NCBI GenBank assembly: GCA_030522415.1
Contig: CM060131.1
Location: 5,815,203 to 5,879,202 of the forward strand
Source of the DNA: Channallabes apus
Taxonomy: Eukaryota > Chordata > Actinopteri > Siluriformes > Clariidae
Reading direction: 5' to 3'
DNA: 64,000 nt
Shown: in pieces, positions 11,549 to 24,058 of the stretch
Position numbering within the stretch: position 1 is the first letter of the stretch
Layout: every line of letters begins with the position of its first letter
Translations under genes and position numbers: made by a program
The notes under the pieces: generated by a model
What the model was told of the DNA's origin: nothing
What the model saw: the letters and a program-made list of their open reading frames with translations, nothing else
Databases searched by the model: none

Positions 11549-14388
11549 TCACAGAATGATGCAAAGCCTGGAGGATTCTGGGAATGGAGGCACTGAATCT
11601 TCTGGCAGCTTAGGGATGTCATCCAGGACTTTGAGTTTTGGCAAATAGAAGAACACACTGTAGATGGACAGAAATATAATTGAGGTCACTCCTGCTGAAT
11701 CAGATTATACTGTATATTAAGTAAAAAAACAAACAAATGTATGCCATGATGACCCAAAAGCTAGCCAACAAATTTTGCCTTTGAATTTTTGTTGAAATAA
11801 AACTCTTAAGAAGAGCCTCATCAGGCTATGTTAGAGCTGTTATATGATATTGCTGAATTTTCAAATAGATTTTGGTAAAACGGTGTTAATTAATTTTCTA
11901 TAACAGCAGTGCTGACAAACGTTTATACAGTATATGGCCAAAAGTTTGTAGACACATGACCTTCACACCAATATGTGCTTATTGTACAGGTACATCCCAT
12001 ACCAGATTTAGTCGCCCTTTGCTGTTATAATAACCTACACTCTTCTCCTCTCTTCAGCCACAAGAGCATTTGTGAGGTCAGACACTTGTCTGTTTGCAGG
12101 TCACCGGAGTTCTTTTACTCCAACCTTGGCAAAGGTCCTAATGGACCTTGCTTTGTGCACAGTGCTTCTAGCTTCTATAATGTCCTAATATGCACTAACA
12201 AGTGTTGCAGGTGTTTCATCAAATGTAGTTAACATATTACAATTTAGGACATTATTATTATTATTATTTTAAAAAATGCTTTGGGTGATAATTGATTATT
12301 TTCCTTTAACAGCCGTTTTCCCCCTTTACTTGTCAATGCAATACTAGAGAATAAAAAATTCTCATATGGAACATGAGGAAACAGGATTATTGTGTAAAAC
12401 TACTGAAGCATTAACAAAAGTTCCCTTTTCTTACCGTGAGCGGTAGTCCTCCAAGAACTCACAGGGGTTATGTCTGAGGGTAAGTGTGTGCAGCGGTGTG
12501 TGTTCCAGCAACTTCAGTTCTGCCAGGCTGCTGATGTTGTTCTCAGACACACACAGGTGCTCAATTGCAGGAATCTTTGGCAGCTGAGCGAGAGACTTCA
12601 AGTGATTCCTGTGCAGGTTCAGGCTTTTACATCTACAGAAGATAAAATAAGCACTTACTGTATATCGCCTGTGGGCAAAATGTATGTACGATATGATTTA
12701 ATAATTTTTTCCCATTCAGCTTTTCCATCAACTTTCCACTTTGCCCATTGAACCCATTCAGTTGTGTGTTGTTTTACTCAGTTGTCCTTTTTTGTGCTAC
12801 ACAGCATGTACTGTATGCGTGTACTGTGTTTCCCTGCGAGTCTAGGTACAGGATACACATTCCCCACATGCTGAATGCCAGGATACCAAAGAAAACACTG
12901 ACTAGTTAACAAGTTAACATCAACATGCAACTATACATTGCATTTGACTAGACGGCAAGATTTCTGACCTCTGACCAGGAAAAATACAAAGTAAGGCGAA
13001 ACAAGACATAATTCCATGTAAGTCGAATGAATCATTTGACAATCACACACACCTTGGCAGTCGGATGAAACTCAGGTCACACAGTGCATTGTCCACCAGC
13101 TGCAGGCGCTCTACTCGGATAAGCCTTCTCAGGATGCGTCTGAAATTTTCCAGCTGATATGCATCTCCCAGATCCTGGTAGGACAGATTCAGTTCCTATA
13201 GACGAAATCAAATTGAACGGAACTTTATTCAACCATGACAGGAGAACCTTAGAAGATATAGAAAATGACCACTAACTACAGTAATCTGTGTATCTCAGTG
13301 ATGTTATCTGTAAACTCTAATTACTGTACATAACATCATAAACATTAGATGGCATCAAGCCATTCAGTAGTGTTACATGATAAGGACATATTGAAACCTA
13401 CATTTTTGAGTCATCTTAAGCTAATGTGGGTGGAAATGCTATAAAATGACAAAGAACATTTAATGTCAACCTCTTGCAAAACGTGATGAGGTAAGTATCC
13501 TGCAGACACATGTGCTACATAAAGATATAGAGGGACTACAAGTCCTGTATGCCTGTGCATGTGTATGCCTAATACTTTCATCATACTTTCTTAAAAATAT
13601 CCTAACAGCAGTTCAGTATACTATTAAATTTTCATGCAATCTCAGGATTAATATAGACATGCAAACCCTGAGGAGAACAGGTAAGGGGTAAAAGTAAAAA
13701 ACTGCAATAAACAGTAAATAAATATATATAAATATTTAACTGATACGTATATTGATCATTGATCACTGTTAATCATGTACATAACAGCAGATCTTTCTAT
13801 CCTTTATATTCGTCCATTCTTCCTCTCATAAACAAATCAAATCCTTGCATTTTGTTTGCGTTTTCCTCTACTTTAAAATTGTGGCATCTCTAAGGCATAT
13901 AATTAAATTATGTTAATAATACACCAATCTGCCATAATAATAAAAGCCATGTCACATGTCAAGACAACACCTTCATTTCTTTGTCATGTTTCTCAATTTC
14001 CTTCGCATTGTGGCATCGTGGCATTATCCTGAAAAAATATATCATGTGGTTAGGGACTACCCCTGCCATAAACTTCAGCTAAGTGGTATGTCTCGAAGTG
14101 ACATCCACATAAATGTCAGAACCCAAGGTTTCCCAGCATGACATTGCCCAGAGCATCACACTGTCATTTAGACCCATTACAATTTGGCTCGTGTCAGAAT
14201 CACTCACATCCTAATGCTTGCCCATTTTTCCTGTTTCCCCATACCAACTTTGAGACCTGACTGCTCACAGTCTGCCTAATACACTATGTCTCACCACTTG
14301 ACAGTTGTGTAATTAGACAATCAATCACACTGATGAACTCAAAATATTCTCCATTTATCCTGCCAAAAAAAAAGAGAATATATATAAA

Positions 14389-14442
<54 letters not shown>

Positions 14443-16371
14443 ACCTGCGAATTTCAAGCAGGACAACTAATTTGAGATGAGAGGACAGGCCAAAGCAATA
14501 TTAATGATAAATGGGTAGAAAGAGTGAGGATTCGGTGGTTGTCTCTATGTAATAGTGGAGAAGTTACATAACACCTACAGTAAGCGCTTCTCAAAGACTT
14601 TTTTGATTTTATTAAGAGATACAGTCCAGATCAAAAGTTTAAGACCACTTGAAAAATGGCAAAAAAATAAAAAATAAAATCATATTTTGCATGGTTGGAT
14701 CTTAACAAGATTCCAAGTAGAGCTTCAACATGCAACAAGAAGAAATGTGAGTGAGACAAAACATTTTTTGAGCATTCAATTGAATGAAAACACAGATTAA
14801 ACTAAAACAGCTGATCAAAAGTTTAGGACCACGCCTCCAAAAAAAAAACATAAACCCCCCCCAAAACAGAAATCAAACTTCCAAACTCAGTACTGAGTAG
14901 CTCCACCGTTATTGTTGATCACTTCAAAAATTCATTGCGGCATGCTTGATGCAAGCGTTTCCAGAAGGGCATCTAATGTCTGGAACTGTTGTCCATTTTT
15001 GTAAAGTTCCCTTGCCATTCATCCCCAAAGGTTCTCGATTGGATTTAGATCAGGGGAAAACACAGGATGGGCCAAAAGAGTGATGTTATTCTCCTGGAAG
15101 AAGTCCCTTGTCCTGCGGGCATTGTGTAGCGTTGTCCTGTTGAAAAACACAGTCGTTACCACACAAACATCTGGACATAGCCAGACGCCCCTGCACTTCC
15201 TGAAGCTCCATTGTTCCACTGAAGGAAAAAGCACCCCAGACCATTATGGTGCCCCCTCCACTGTGGCACGTAGAAAACATCTCAGGTGGGATCTGCCTGT
15301 CATGCCAGTAACGTTGGAAACCATCAGGACCATCAAGTTTAAATTTTTTCTCATCAGAGAATAAAACTTTCTTCCACTTTTGAATGTCCCATGTTCGTTG
15401 CTCTCTTGCAAAGTCCAAACGAGCAGTTCTGTGGCGTTCAAGGAGACGAGGTCTTTTAGTTTTTGAAGCCCTTCAGTCTCAGATGCCGTCTGATGGTTAT
15501 GGGGGTGCAGTCAGCACCAGTAAAGGCCTTAATTTGGGTCGAGGATCGTCCAGTGTCTTGAAGGACAGCAAATTGGATCCTCCCGCTCAGTGCTGGTGAA
15601 ATTTATTTGGGTCGTCCACTTGACTTTTTTGTTCCATAACCCTCAGGATCATTTAAGAAATTCCAAATGACTTACTTACTGCGTCCCACTTCAGCAGCGA
15701 TGGCGCGCTGTGAGAGACTCTGCTTATGCAGTTCAACAACCCGACCACGTTCAAAAAGGGAGAGTTTTTTGCCTTTGCCATCAGAACGTGTGACTACCTG
15801 ACAGAACATGACAATGAATCCACATCTTTGCACAGATTTGGCCTTTTAAAGGCATGTGGTCCTAAACTTTGGATCAGCAGTAAAACAGCCCGTTTCAATT
15901 TAATCCTTGTTTTCATTAAATTGCAAGCTCAAAACATATTTTGTCTCACTCCCATTTCTTCTTGTTGCATGTTGAAGCTCTACTTGGAACCTGGTTAAGA
16001 TCCAACCATGCAAAATATGATTTTTTTGCCATTTTTCAAGTGGTCTTAAACTTTTGATCGGGAATGTACCATGCAGCATCATATGAATGTTAATACATTG
16101 AAAATGAGATACATTTAGTTAAACGCCCCAGTGATGCTATGCTCTTTATCAGCACTCATGGAATGTTCAATCTTATTACTCTGCCTCAACTAACTGTTTT
16201 ATAGTCATGATTTTTTTATAGTTATGAAAAAAGTTTGTGCACATCCATGTGTTGAGAAATAGAACCTGCTATGTCTTGAGAAAGTTCCATCTTTTCCCAT
16301 AAATGTATTCTTTGGGGCTGTTTTTCTGACTGCCAAAAAAAGCCAAAGTATATATTCAGAGTGGCAAAAGA

Positions 16372-16411
<40 letters not shown>

Positions 16412-19400
16412 AAAACATCTCACCGTACAGTTTTCCCAATTCTCCTGCAGTCTCTCCTCCCATGTTTGCTTGTCATGTTGTTCCCTCTTCCTCCTGCTAT
16501 TCCTGTTAAAGATCTGCTGATTCCTAAAAGCATGGTCATCTTCTGCAGGCGCTGTTTAATAAGGTCATTATATTATCTTACAATAATATATTAAATATAA
16601 TATGTTAAACAACACTGTCCAAAAGTCTTGAGCCACTCTTTACTGTGTGTCTATATTAAATGAATTACATGATGTAGATTAAATTAAAGAAATGGAGAAA
16701 TGGGAACAAATGTTTTGCTGTGACTGGCTGGAAAGCATCACCAGTATACTAATCACCAACCTGATCATCTGTCATCACCTGCACCTGCCTTAAGATGTTT
16801 TTTGTAGGTCACTGTGTGGCTTATCAATCTCAGGTTGTGCAGGTAAGAAATACCCTGCCTGTCTCAAATTTTTAAGCCTGATCAATTTATGGGAAAACAA
16901 AACAATATTAACGACACAAATAAACCCCATCCTTGTGATGAGCGGTCATCTGTAAAACTATTCATTAGTATGTAAAAGCTCTTGTATGGGTTAATGATGA
17001 TGTAATGATGCAGAGCATTTTAACAGCTACAAAACTACATCACCGGCTATAACTTGTAGCCTACTTTGCGGCTCTCAGTGTCCTTTCTCTGACCACTTTG
17101 GGTAGGTACTAACCATTGCATACCAGAAATACAGTATACAGTACCACAAGACCTGCTGTTTCGGATATCCTCTCACCTGATCGTTTAGACAACTGGGTTT
17201 AATCCTTGCCAGATTCACTCAGATCCTTTAGCTCCACAGCAACTTATACAAAACATCCACCTCTCTTCTAATACCTAACATATCCCTCTGCCTTAGAAAG
17301 GTGCCATTTTAACAAGATAATCAATGTTATGATCGATCTATAGAGAATTAAAAGGATTAGAGCTCTTACCCTCTCTGACTCTTGGGCAGGATAGCTGATC
17401 TCCACAAACATCAGATTCCTCAATCTGATGCCATGATGTAAATCGGAATCGACTGGATGGCAGCTGAAAGAGAAATCAGGTGGAATAAAGACAGAATGTG
17501 ACATTTAGTAGACGGGGGAATGAAAATCTTGAAAACAAATTTGCTGGAAAAATATCTGCAGTGGGACCTTGCTCACTTTGCTGAAATTGAGTCCCCTGAA
17601 GGTTTATACACTGAGGACAGTATAAAATGTGGCTTGGTGCCTCTGCAATATACACTCTCAATGCATTAACAATCAGCATGCTTGCAAACTGTGTCTGGGA
17701 CCCATAATAACTGTATAAAAAGAGTGTGAAATGGAGGAAATTATTGCGCATAGTGTGGCCGACACTTTTCTTCAGACTTCTGGTGAGTGTACAGAATTGA
17801 AGAATGAATGGATGGCGGAGTGTGTTCAAAGGGATTGTAAAGCAGGGCCATTCAGACTGTCAATTTACTTCCTTTGATTATTAATGATAAAATGGCTATG
17901 CACTGGGTGAACCCAGTCTAGAGAGGGATCGACTTCACATTTACGGTGTGTCTGAATTCACGGACCAACTATGTCTAGTAACCTGATCTACATGGATGAC
18001 CCTTTACACTAACATAGTGTAGCATGATGCTGTACTCAAACCAAACAAATTTGCAATATTAGATGGGCTATTAGAATTTTTTTTAATTTTCTCTAGAAAT
18101 AAAATTGTATAAAGTTTCAATTTAATTTATATAATAGAAGCTCAGACAATAGTAGCTCTAGCTGTAACATCATTTTCATTTCTATACGGATGTGCACATC
18201 TTAATATGTTATAAAGTCCTCACTAGAACCAGAAGATATGAGCACATCACCCCTATCCTATCTTCACTACATTGGCTCCCTGTGAAATTTCGCATTGATT
18301 TTAAAATACTACTCTTGACATATAAAGCAGTAAATGGTATCTGAGCGAACTGCTAGTGTCTTACGATCCGCCACGCCTACTTCGGTCAAAGGATGCAGGC
18401 TGCTTGTCAGTACCGCGTATTATGAAAACTACAGCTGGGGGCAGAGCTTTTTCTTACAAAGCCCCAAAATTATGGAATAGTCTTCCAAATAGTGTTCGGG
18501 ACTCAGACACAGTCTCAGTGTTTAAGTCTAGGCTAAAAACCTATTTATTTAACCAAGCATTTTTATAAATAGATTTGCCATAAGGTAAAGGAGCAGATCT
18601 GGGGGACTCATGGATGTAGAGTATTATGGTGAACTGGTATGTTTAGATGCTGTCTTCCTCACTCTCATTGATCACTCAGGTTTGTTGACGGTGAGGTGAT
18701 TGTTTGCTTTACATCTCAGGGAGCCCTCATGTTTGTGTTTCCTTCTGGCTCTCCCTTTTAGTTATGCTGTCATAGTTAGTCCTGCCGGAGTCCCTGCATG
18801 CACTCTACAGTAAATATACATTCACATTATACATTATGTGACTGTGACCATAACTAACTGCCATCTCTCCTCTTCTGCTCTTCCTCCCCCTCTTTCTCTT
18901 CCGTCTCTCCCCCTGTCTCCCCCTTTCACTCTTTCTCTCTCTGTCAAGCTACACATGTCATTCCTGAGCTGCCAGTGATCCAGACTCCCTCTGCCTGACC
19001 CATCCTGGTTCCCCGCTTCTGCTTGGAGATCTCGTCACATGGATGTCCCGTGTGTCTCTTTGGGATGCATCTGGTGTCTGGGGATGATTCTCTCTACCTA
19101 GAAGACAGTTCTGGCCTCGACTGGTGTTGGCAACTCTTTCTCTGGGGACTTGACAGTTCGATAGTTCAGGACTGGAATTTCCTACAAGTCTACCTGAGTC
19201 TTCCTACAATTAACATCAATTAACATCAACTATTATAGCTGAACTGCCTGCCACCTAACACACTGTATAAATGCAGATTATTTCCTGCTATATCTGTTTC
19301 ACCCAGATGAGGATGGGTTCCCTGTTGAGTCTGGTTCCTCTCAAGTTTTCTTCCTATTACCGTCTCAGGGAGTTTTTCCTTGCCACTGTCGCCCTCGGCT

Positions 19401-22400
19401 TGCTCACCAGGAACTATCTGACCATTTTGATTCATACACATTCACATTCCATACAAACTTAAATAATTCTTTTGATTGTGTAAAGCTGCTTTGAGACAAT
19501 GTCAATTGTTAAAAGCGCTATACAAATAAAATTGAATTGAATTGAATTGAATATAGGGAATTTTTGATTAGAGCTCAGTGACATACACCACATGGAGGTA
19601 TAGGAGATGACAATTATGCAATGACAATCAACAAGCAATAGTTTTTGAAACCCCAATGTGTAGTGGCTTACTGGAGTGGCGGCGATACCAGAGTCTGTTG
19701 TGTGCTCCACTGAGAGAGTGTGTGTATCACTGAGTTCAGAGTAATGGGAAGAGTGTGATTTGGGGAGACTGTCACTGCTGGTATTCACTCCTGATGAACT
19801 AAATTGAGAAAAAAAAAAAAACAGAACATAGCTTAATATGAGTGGAACAACATTTTTTCTTTCAAATAATTTTTATGATGTTGCAACCTGAAGAATGTGA
19901 TGTTCTCAATTATTTAAAATTCTTCCACTTTTATCTTTATTAATGAAGGGCATGAATTGTTTTAAATCTATGAATCTGCCAAATTAGTGACTTTGTTACT
20001 AGAGTTTGTGTTTTATTTAAAAAAAGAAAAGGGACAAATGTTGACTTTCTTTGAGCAGGCATGAGTGACTGTTCTCAATTTCATAACGTTCTTTATCTCA
20101 ATTTACAGCTGCTGTTAAAAAAGTTGTGAGAACATGTTTGGTCGGTAGGTAAGATTGCACTTTTCTTTTTTTACATTGTCCAATCACTAATCACTGATGT
20201 GCCCATTGTCCGATCACTAATCATTATTGTGCCCAATGAACAACCACTCATCACATTTGTTCCCCATGACTGTCACTAATCACTTTATCTCAGTGACCAA
20301 CCACTGATCAGCACTGTACCCAACAATCAGTGATAAGCATTGTACCTACTTATTATTTACTGATTACAACTGTTCACAACAACTGCTGACTGGTCACTGT
20401 TGTTCCCAGTACCCACGCAGTGATCAACATTTTACCCAGTGAATAATCGCTGAGCATCACATGGTGCTCAGCGATTAGTCACTGGGTAAAATGTTGCTAC
20501 TCACCACTGTTCCCATCAAACACTCACTGATTCCCATTGTTCCCAATGAACAATAATTGATCACCATTCTACCTAATGACTGATCACTAAACACCATGGT
20601 TCCCAAAGGTCACTGATCACCATTATGACCAATAATTTATCACTGATAACAATTTTTTTTCAATTATTGACCGCTCATCACATTAACCAGAACGTTTAAC
20701 AATGATCACTAGTCACTTTTTCTCCCATGACCAATCATGGAGCATTATTGTTCACAACTGATCACTGACCACCGTTATACCCATTGATTGATCACTATGT
20801 ACCCAACAACTAGGAATGTTAATGATTAATCATAAATCCATTAACTGCCATCAAAAAAATTAACTGATTAAAAATGTATTAACCGATAATGTTTATTTTG
20901 TTTATAAAGTTATTTTTATAACTTGTGAACCACAAGAGGGTGCCCTTGCCGTTCAAGTGATGCACAGTACTGGATATTATATTTTTAGATGCCTCCTTTA
21001 CTGAATGAGGACAGAGAGACAAGAGCACAATTTGATGGCCTTACAATTTTTGCATCAATAATTTGTTTCCATAATTTAATTGTTGGGATTGGACTGCTAG
21101 AATTGTTTAAATAAAACTTGGCAAAAAGTGCATCTTTTTAGCATTAATTATTAATGATTGAATGATCATTGATCTTTAACATGTTTAGCAATGAGTTGAG
21201 AAAAATGTAACATTTGCAACCCTACTAAAACAAATCATTATTGTTCCCACGAAACAATTGATAATTATCATTTTTCCAAAGAACAATCACCAGTCACCAG
21301 TGTTCACATTGACTAATCACTAATCACCATATTCCCAATGATCAATTACCAATGTTCCCAATGACCAATTACCAGTGTTCCCAAGGACTCACTGATCGCC
21401 ATTCCATTCCCAGTAAACAATTGCTTTATTATTCTCAACAAACATTTACTGATCACTATTGTTTTCCTAATGACCAAGTACCATTGTTCCTAAAATCAAT
21501 CACCATTGTCCCCATTGATAAATCATAAGTGTTCTCAAAGACCAGCTACCAGTGTTTTCAATGACCAATCACCATTATTCCCAATAACAAATCACCATTA
21601 TTCCCAAAACAAATCACCATTATTCCCAATAACCAATCACCATTATTCCCACCAATCACCATTATTCCCAATAACCAATCACCATTATTCCCAATAACCA
21701 ATCACCATTATTCCCACCAATCACCATTATTCCCAATAACCAATCACCATTATTCCCACCAATCACCATTATTCCCAATAACCAATCACCATTATTCCCA
21801 CCAATCACCATTATTCCCAATAACCAATCACCATTGTTCCCAATAACCAATCACCATTATTCCCAATGACCAATCACCATTATTCCCAATGACCAATCAC
21901 CATTATTCCCAATGACCAATTACCAGTGTTCTCAATGTCTAATCAAACTAATCACCATCGATCAGTCATTGATCCCAATAACCCAAAAACACAGCCATTT
22001 GTACTTGGAAATTTCACACATGATTCATCCAAGATGTATTTCATTTATCTTCTGATAAACACTATTGTTTAATATTTGCTATTACAGTATATTGATGCTA
22101 ATAGTTAATACTCTGTGATAGTGATTGACATTTATGAAATAAAATAAATTGCAATTAATGGAATAAATTGATTAACCCAACAATGCATGCTTGCATAAAA
22201 AGAAATTGCATTGTCATCTTGTATACAACATCTTGTATCCAACTTGACTGAGATTTTTGTTTTCTCTTTACCTTTGGGAGATAATTAATACATTACTGTG
22301 TAAAGGTTCCTGCTTGCATGCAGAAATGAAGCTCTCTTCGAAGACCTGAAGAGTTAAATAAATTCTTGTCTGCTGAGCAAAATCTTCTTCTGGGAGATAA

Positions 22401-22964
22401 TGACTGTATAAATTCTCAGCCTGACAGTTACATTAACATATAGTGATTATAATGTAATAACCACTAATTACAGTGTGTGTGAGCTGCACCTCGGCGTGCT
22501 GGAGCCTCAGCAGGGTTCTTGTCTCTGGTTTTGAGCATCAGGTGTAATCCCTGTGTAACAGGACCCTACTAGATTGAAATTCTGTCCTCCTTCTTTAAGG
22601 TTTAGGTTACCCTGACCTCTGACCTCTTCACCTGATTAAAGCGGTATAGCCCACATACAGTAGCAATAAGACAGGTGCCATTGTTTGTGTCATTCTTTAA
22701 TAAATTATTCAGAAAAATAAATACAACATTTATTATTTATACATTTATACATAAGTCTATTATTATTATTATTATTGTTTTTTGTTTGTTTTTTTACTAG
22801 TAAATCCCAAACAACTTCAGCAAATACTTTAGCCAAAATAGCTAAGGGAAACGTACACATAAACATACAGTATAAATGTGAAATATTACCCAAAAAAGAC
22901 ACAAAATAACTAACTGACTTACCTTTCGGACATGTCCGCCAGTCGTAGTGAATCCTTTTGGCAT
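11549..22964 (-). CDS. leucine-rich-repeat protein with a C-terminal CaaX box (eight exons, 301 aa)
   Basis: Minus-strand exons in order: 22964-22923, 22345-22272, 19798-19672, 17463-17370, 16542-16424, 13195-13053, 12632-12435 and 11657-11549. Together they make 906 nt, an unbroken frame with correct GT/AG sites and matching phases. The start [10 protein letters not shown] follows an in-frame TAA directly. Residues 1-110 are Ser/Thr-rich and probably disordered. Residues 113-150 are basic/charged and may be helical. From about 153 come SDS22-like LRRs ([59 protein letters not shown]), then an LRR cap ([20 protein letters not shown]). The last four residues, CIIL, fit a geranylgeranylated CaaX box. 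An acceptor 9 nt upstream of the 16542 exon would add three residues. The name is uncertain. By position it could be the gene represented in humans by pseudogene LRRC77P. Confidence 0.85.
11928..12240. mobile_element. Tc1-like non-autonomous fragment in an LRR gene intron
   Basis: It starts with TATGGCCAAAAGTTTGT after a TA, a common fish Tc1 terminal motif. The following sequence (GCTGTTATAATAACCT, GCCACAAGAGCATTTGTGAGG) matches the usual inner part of that family as I know it. It is truncated and non-coding. Confidence 0.6.
13918..14345 (-). mobile_element. degenerate Tc1-like relic
   Basis: It starts ACCAATCTGCCATAATAATA, resembling the terminal repeat of a common fish Tc1 family. The interior has transposase-like but unreadable sequence. 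It lies in the LRR gene intron between exons at 13195 and 16424. Confidence 0.45.
14391..14440 (+). repeat. (AT)n microsatellite
   Basis: About 25 uninterrupted AT units in the LRR gene intron. Confidence 0.95.
14622..16066 (-). mobile_element. Tc1-like transposon, degenerate transposase
   Basis: The inverted ends (GATCAAAAGTTTAAGACCAC at the left, its complement at 16032-16055) are flanked by TA at 14620-14621 and 16067-16068. Transposase fragments read on the minus strand: an N-terminal piece near 15700-15790, then [38 protein letters not shown] and [13 protein letters not shown]. Frames change repeatedly, so it is dead. The length of 1.45 kb is usual for Tc1. It lies in the LRR gene intron. 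Confidence 0.88.
16373..16408 (+). repeat. (TG)n microsatellite beside an LRR gene splice donor
   Basis: About 17 TG units ending 16 bases from the LRR exon at 16424. On the transcribed strand this is a CA run just after the splice donor, a position where CA repeats can influence splicing. Confidence 0.9.
16606..16870. mobile_element. short Tc1-like fragment
   Basis: It contains CTGTCCAAAAGTCTTGAGCC, reminiscent of Tc1-family ends. It is otherwise non-coding. The assignment is tentative. Confidence 0.3.
18205..19552 (+). mobile_element. 5'-truncated L2/CR1-type LINE
   Basis: The 5' part encodes the C-terminal tail of a LINE reverse transcriptase ORF. Residues read [20 protein letters not shown] and [20 protein letters not shown], then [10 protein letters not shown], ending at a stop near 18566. 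A 1-kb 3' UTR follows. It ends AGCTGCTTTGAGACAATGTC, then GCGCTATACAAATAAA and a (GAATT)n tail, the usual end of fish L2 elements. It sits in the LRR gene intron between exons 17463 and 19672, so the tail ends 120 bases from an exon. Confidence 0.82.
20160..21960 (+). repeat. degenerate to perfect minisatellite in an LRR gene intron
   Basis: The whole stretch is built from variants of an 'AATCACCATTGTTCCCAATGACC' theme. The unit is diverged at 20160-21500 and nearly perfect at 21560-21910, where 23-bp units alternate with 19-bp units lacking AATA. The interval 20820-21230 is a non-repeat interruption. It lies between LRR exons 19798 and 22272. Confidence 0.9.
20425..20496. repeat. 72-bp hairpin (inverted repeat)
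   Basis: Arms of 32 nt (CAACATTTTACCCAGTGAAT... and its complement) differ at one position and are separated by 8 nt. It sits inside the degenerate minisatellite. Confidence 0.9.
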
Positions 22965-23067
22965 TTAAATCGTGAAGAAAAACTTTGTTTAACACGGAGA
23001 GTGTTTGCTTTCCCATTGGGACTGAAGAGCTGCTCCAACCGCGAAATGGCGCCCGGAGAGCGTACTT

Positions 23068-23080
23068 GTTGCTAGGCAAC
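23068..23080. promoter_or_regulatory. RFX X-box palindrome in the LRR gene promoter
   Basis: GTTGCTAGGCAAC is two X-box half sites around one base, matching the RFX-family consensus. It lies about 104 bases upstream of the LRR gene ATG in a locally GC/CpG-rich stretch (23000-23180). RFX2/3 X-boxes at this distance are characteristic of ciliary genes. The motif match is seen; function is inferred. Confidence 0.7.
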
Positions 23081-23081
23081 G

Positions 23082-23725
23082 CTTACTTCTGTGATTCGGG
23101 TCATGGCTGCATAGTGACCCCAGCTGCGCGTGCTGGATTACCTGCTTGTGACTACAGTGTGGTTTGGTCATATGACATCCGGGTACTTCTCTTGCACAGA
23201 GTAGTCTAACTCTACTAACTACCTACAAATCAACTGGCTTTATCCCTGAAATACCTTTACCTCGCTCCAGGTTTGGAGATTAAAAAATCAAGTAATATAT
23301 ATTGCACACACTAAACTATAAAATGAATTCTTGTTTAAAATTTGTTCTACATTAACTGGAAAAATTATAAAAATCAATTGCTTAATAAACAAAAACAAAC
23401 AAACAAAACTAATTATGATTTTAATGTATTTAAAAAGGATCATCATGTCTACATATGCAGTACATTATATGCATCATTAAAATGTGTCAATGCATCTGAA
23501 AAATGCACTGATTTTTTATTATTATTATTATTATTTTTTTTTTTTTTTTTTAAGGGCCAGATGTTGCCCTTTTCCCACCACCCTCTTACTCTTCCTGATG
23601 CTAATTGTGTAGTAATTGCTGATCCACATCCAAGTCATTCATTTATTTTAGATCATATTTTAGAATTTGGAATGGTGACAAGAAAAAAATAGGTGGAAAA
23701 CATGACCATCATAACATCTGAAATG
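23082..23725. other. intergenic upstream of the LRR gene
   Basis: The first 100 bases are CpG-containing promoter-like sequence. The rest is AT-rich, with a TTA/T run at 23515-23552. No gene seen. Confidence 0.4.
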
Positions 23726-23726
23726 T

Positions 23727-24058
23727 AATTTAGAGCATGGTGCTGTAGTCATTACCACTGTGGCTTCATACCTCCAGGATAGAGGGTATAATTCCCACCT
23801 CAGGTGTGTGTGTGTGTGTGTGTGTGTTGCTAGATTTTGGATTTTCTCTCTGTGCTTGGTAGGTTTGCTCCAGTTTCTTTGGACTATTGGAGGAAATCGG
23901 AGTTCCTGGAAGAAATGAATGCCATTTTGCCCATAGTGTGTGTGCGTGCCCTGCAATGAATTGTACCTCGCCTTCTCTCCTCGGATAGGATCCAGGCCCA
24001 GGCTTCTGCAACCCTGTATACAAGATGAGCAGTATAGACGATGAATGAATGAATCTTT
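23727..24058 (+). mobile_element. diverged DANA/Mermaid-like SINE
   Basis: Diverged but ordered matches to the full copy at 59724: a tRNA-like head, a TG microsatellite, then GTGCTTGGTAGGTTTGCTCC, a 3' part GATAGGATCCAGGCCC and a GAATGAATGAAT tail. Confidence 0.65.

Noticed and set aside
21506..21850. ORFs on both strands with repeating peptides (NHHYSQ / [13 protein letters not shown])
   Set aside because: They are translations of the intronic minisatellite, with no splice or start context.
21560..21910. CRISPR-like array
   Set aside because: There are no unique spacers; units are tandem and variable in length, in an animal intron.
22705..23079. 124-aa minus ORF spanning the LRR gene first exon
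   Set aside because: It uses another frame of exon 1 and runs into the intron; joined to exon 2 it stops at once, while the MPKGF frame stays open through eight exons.
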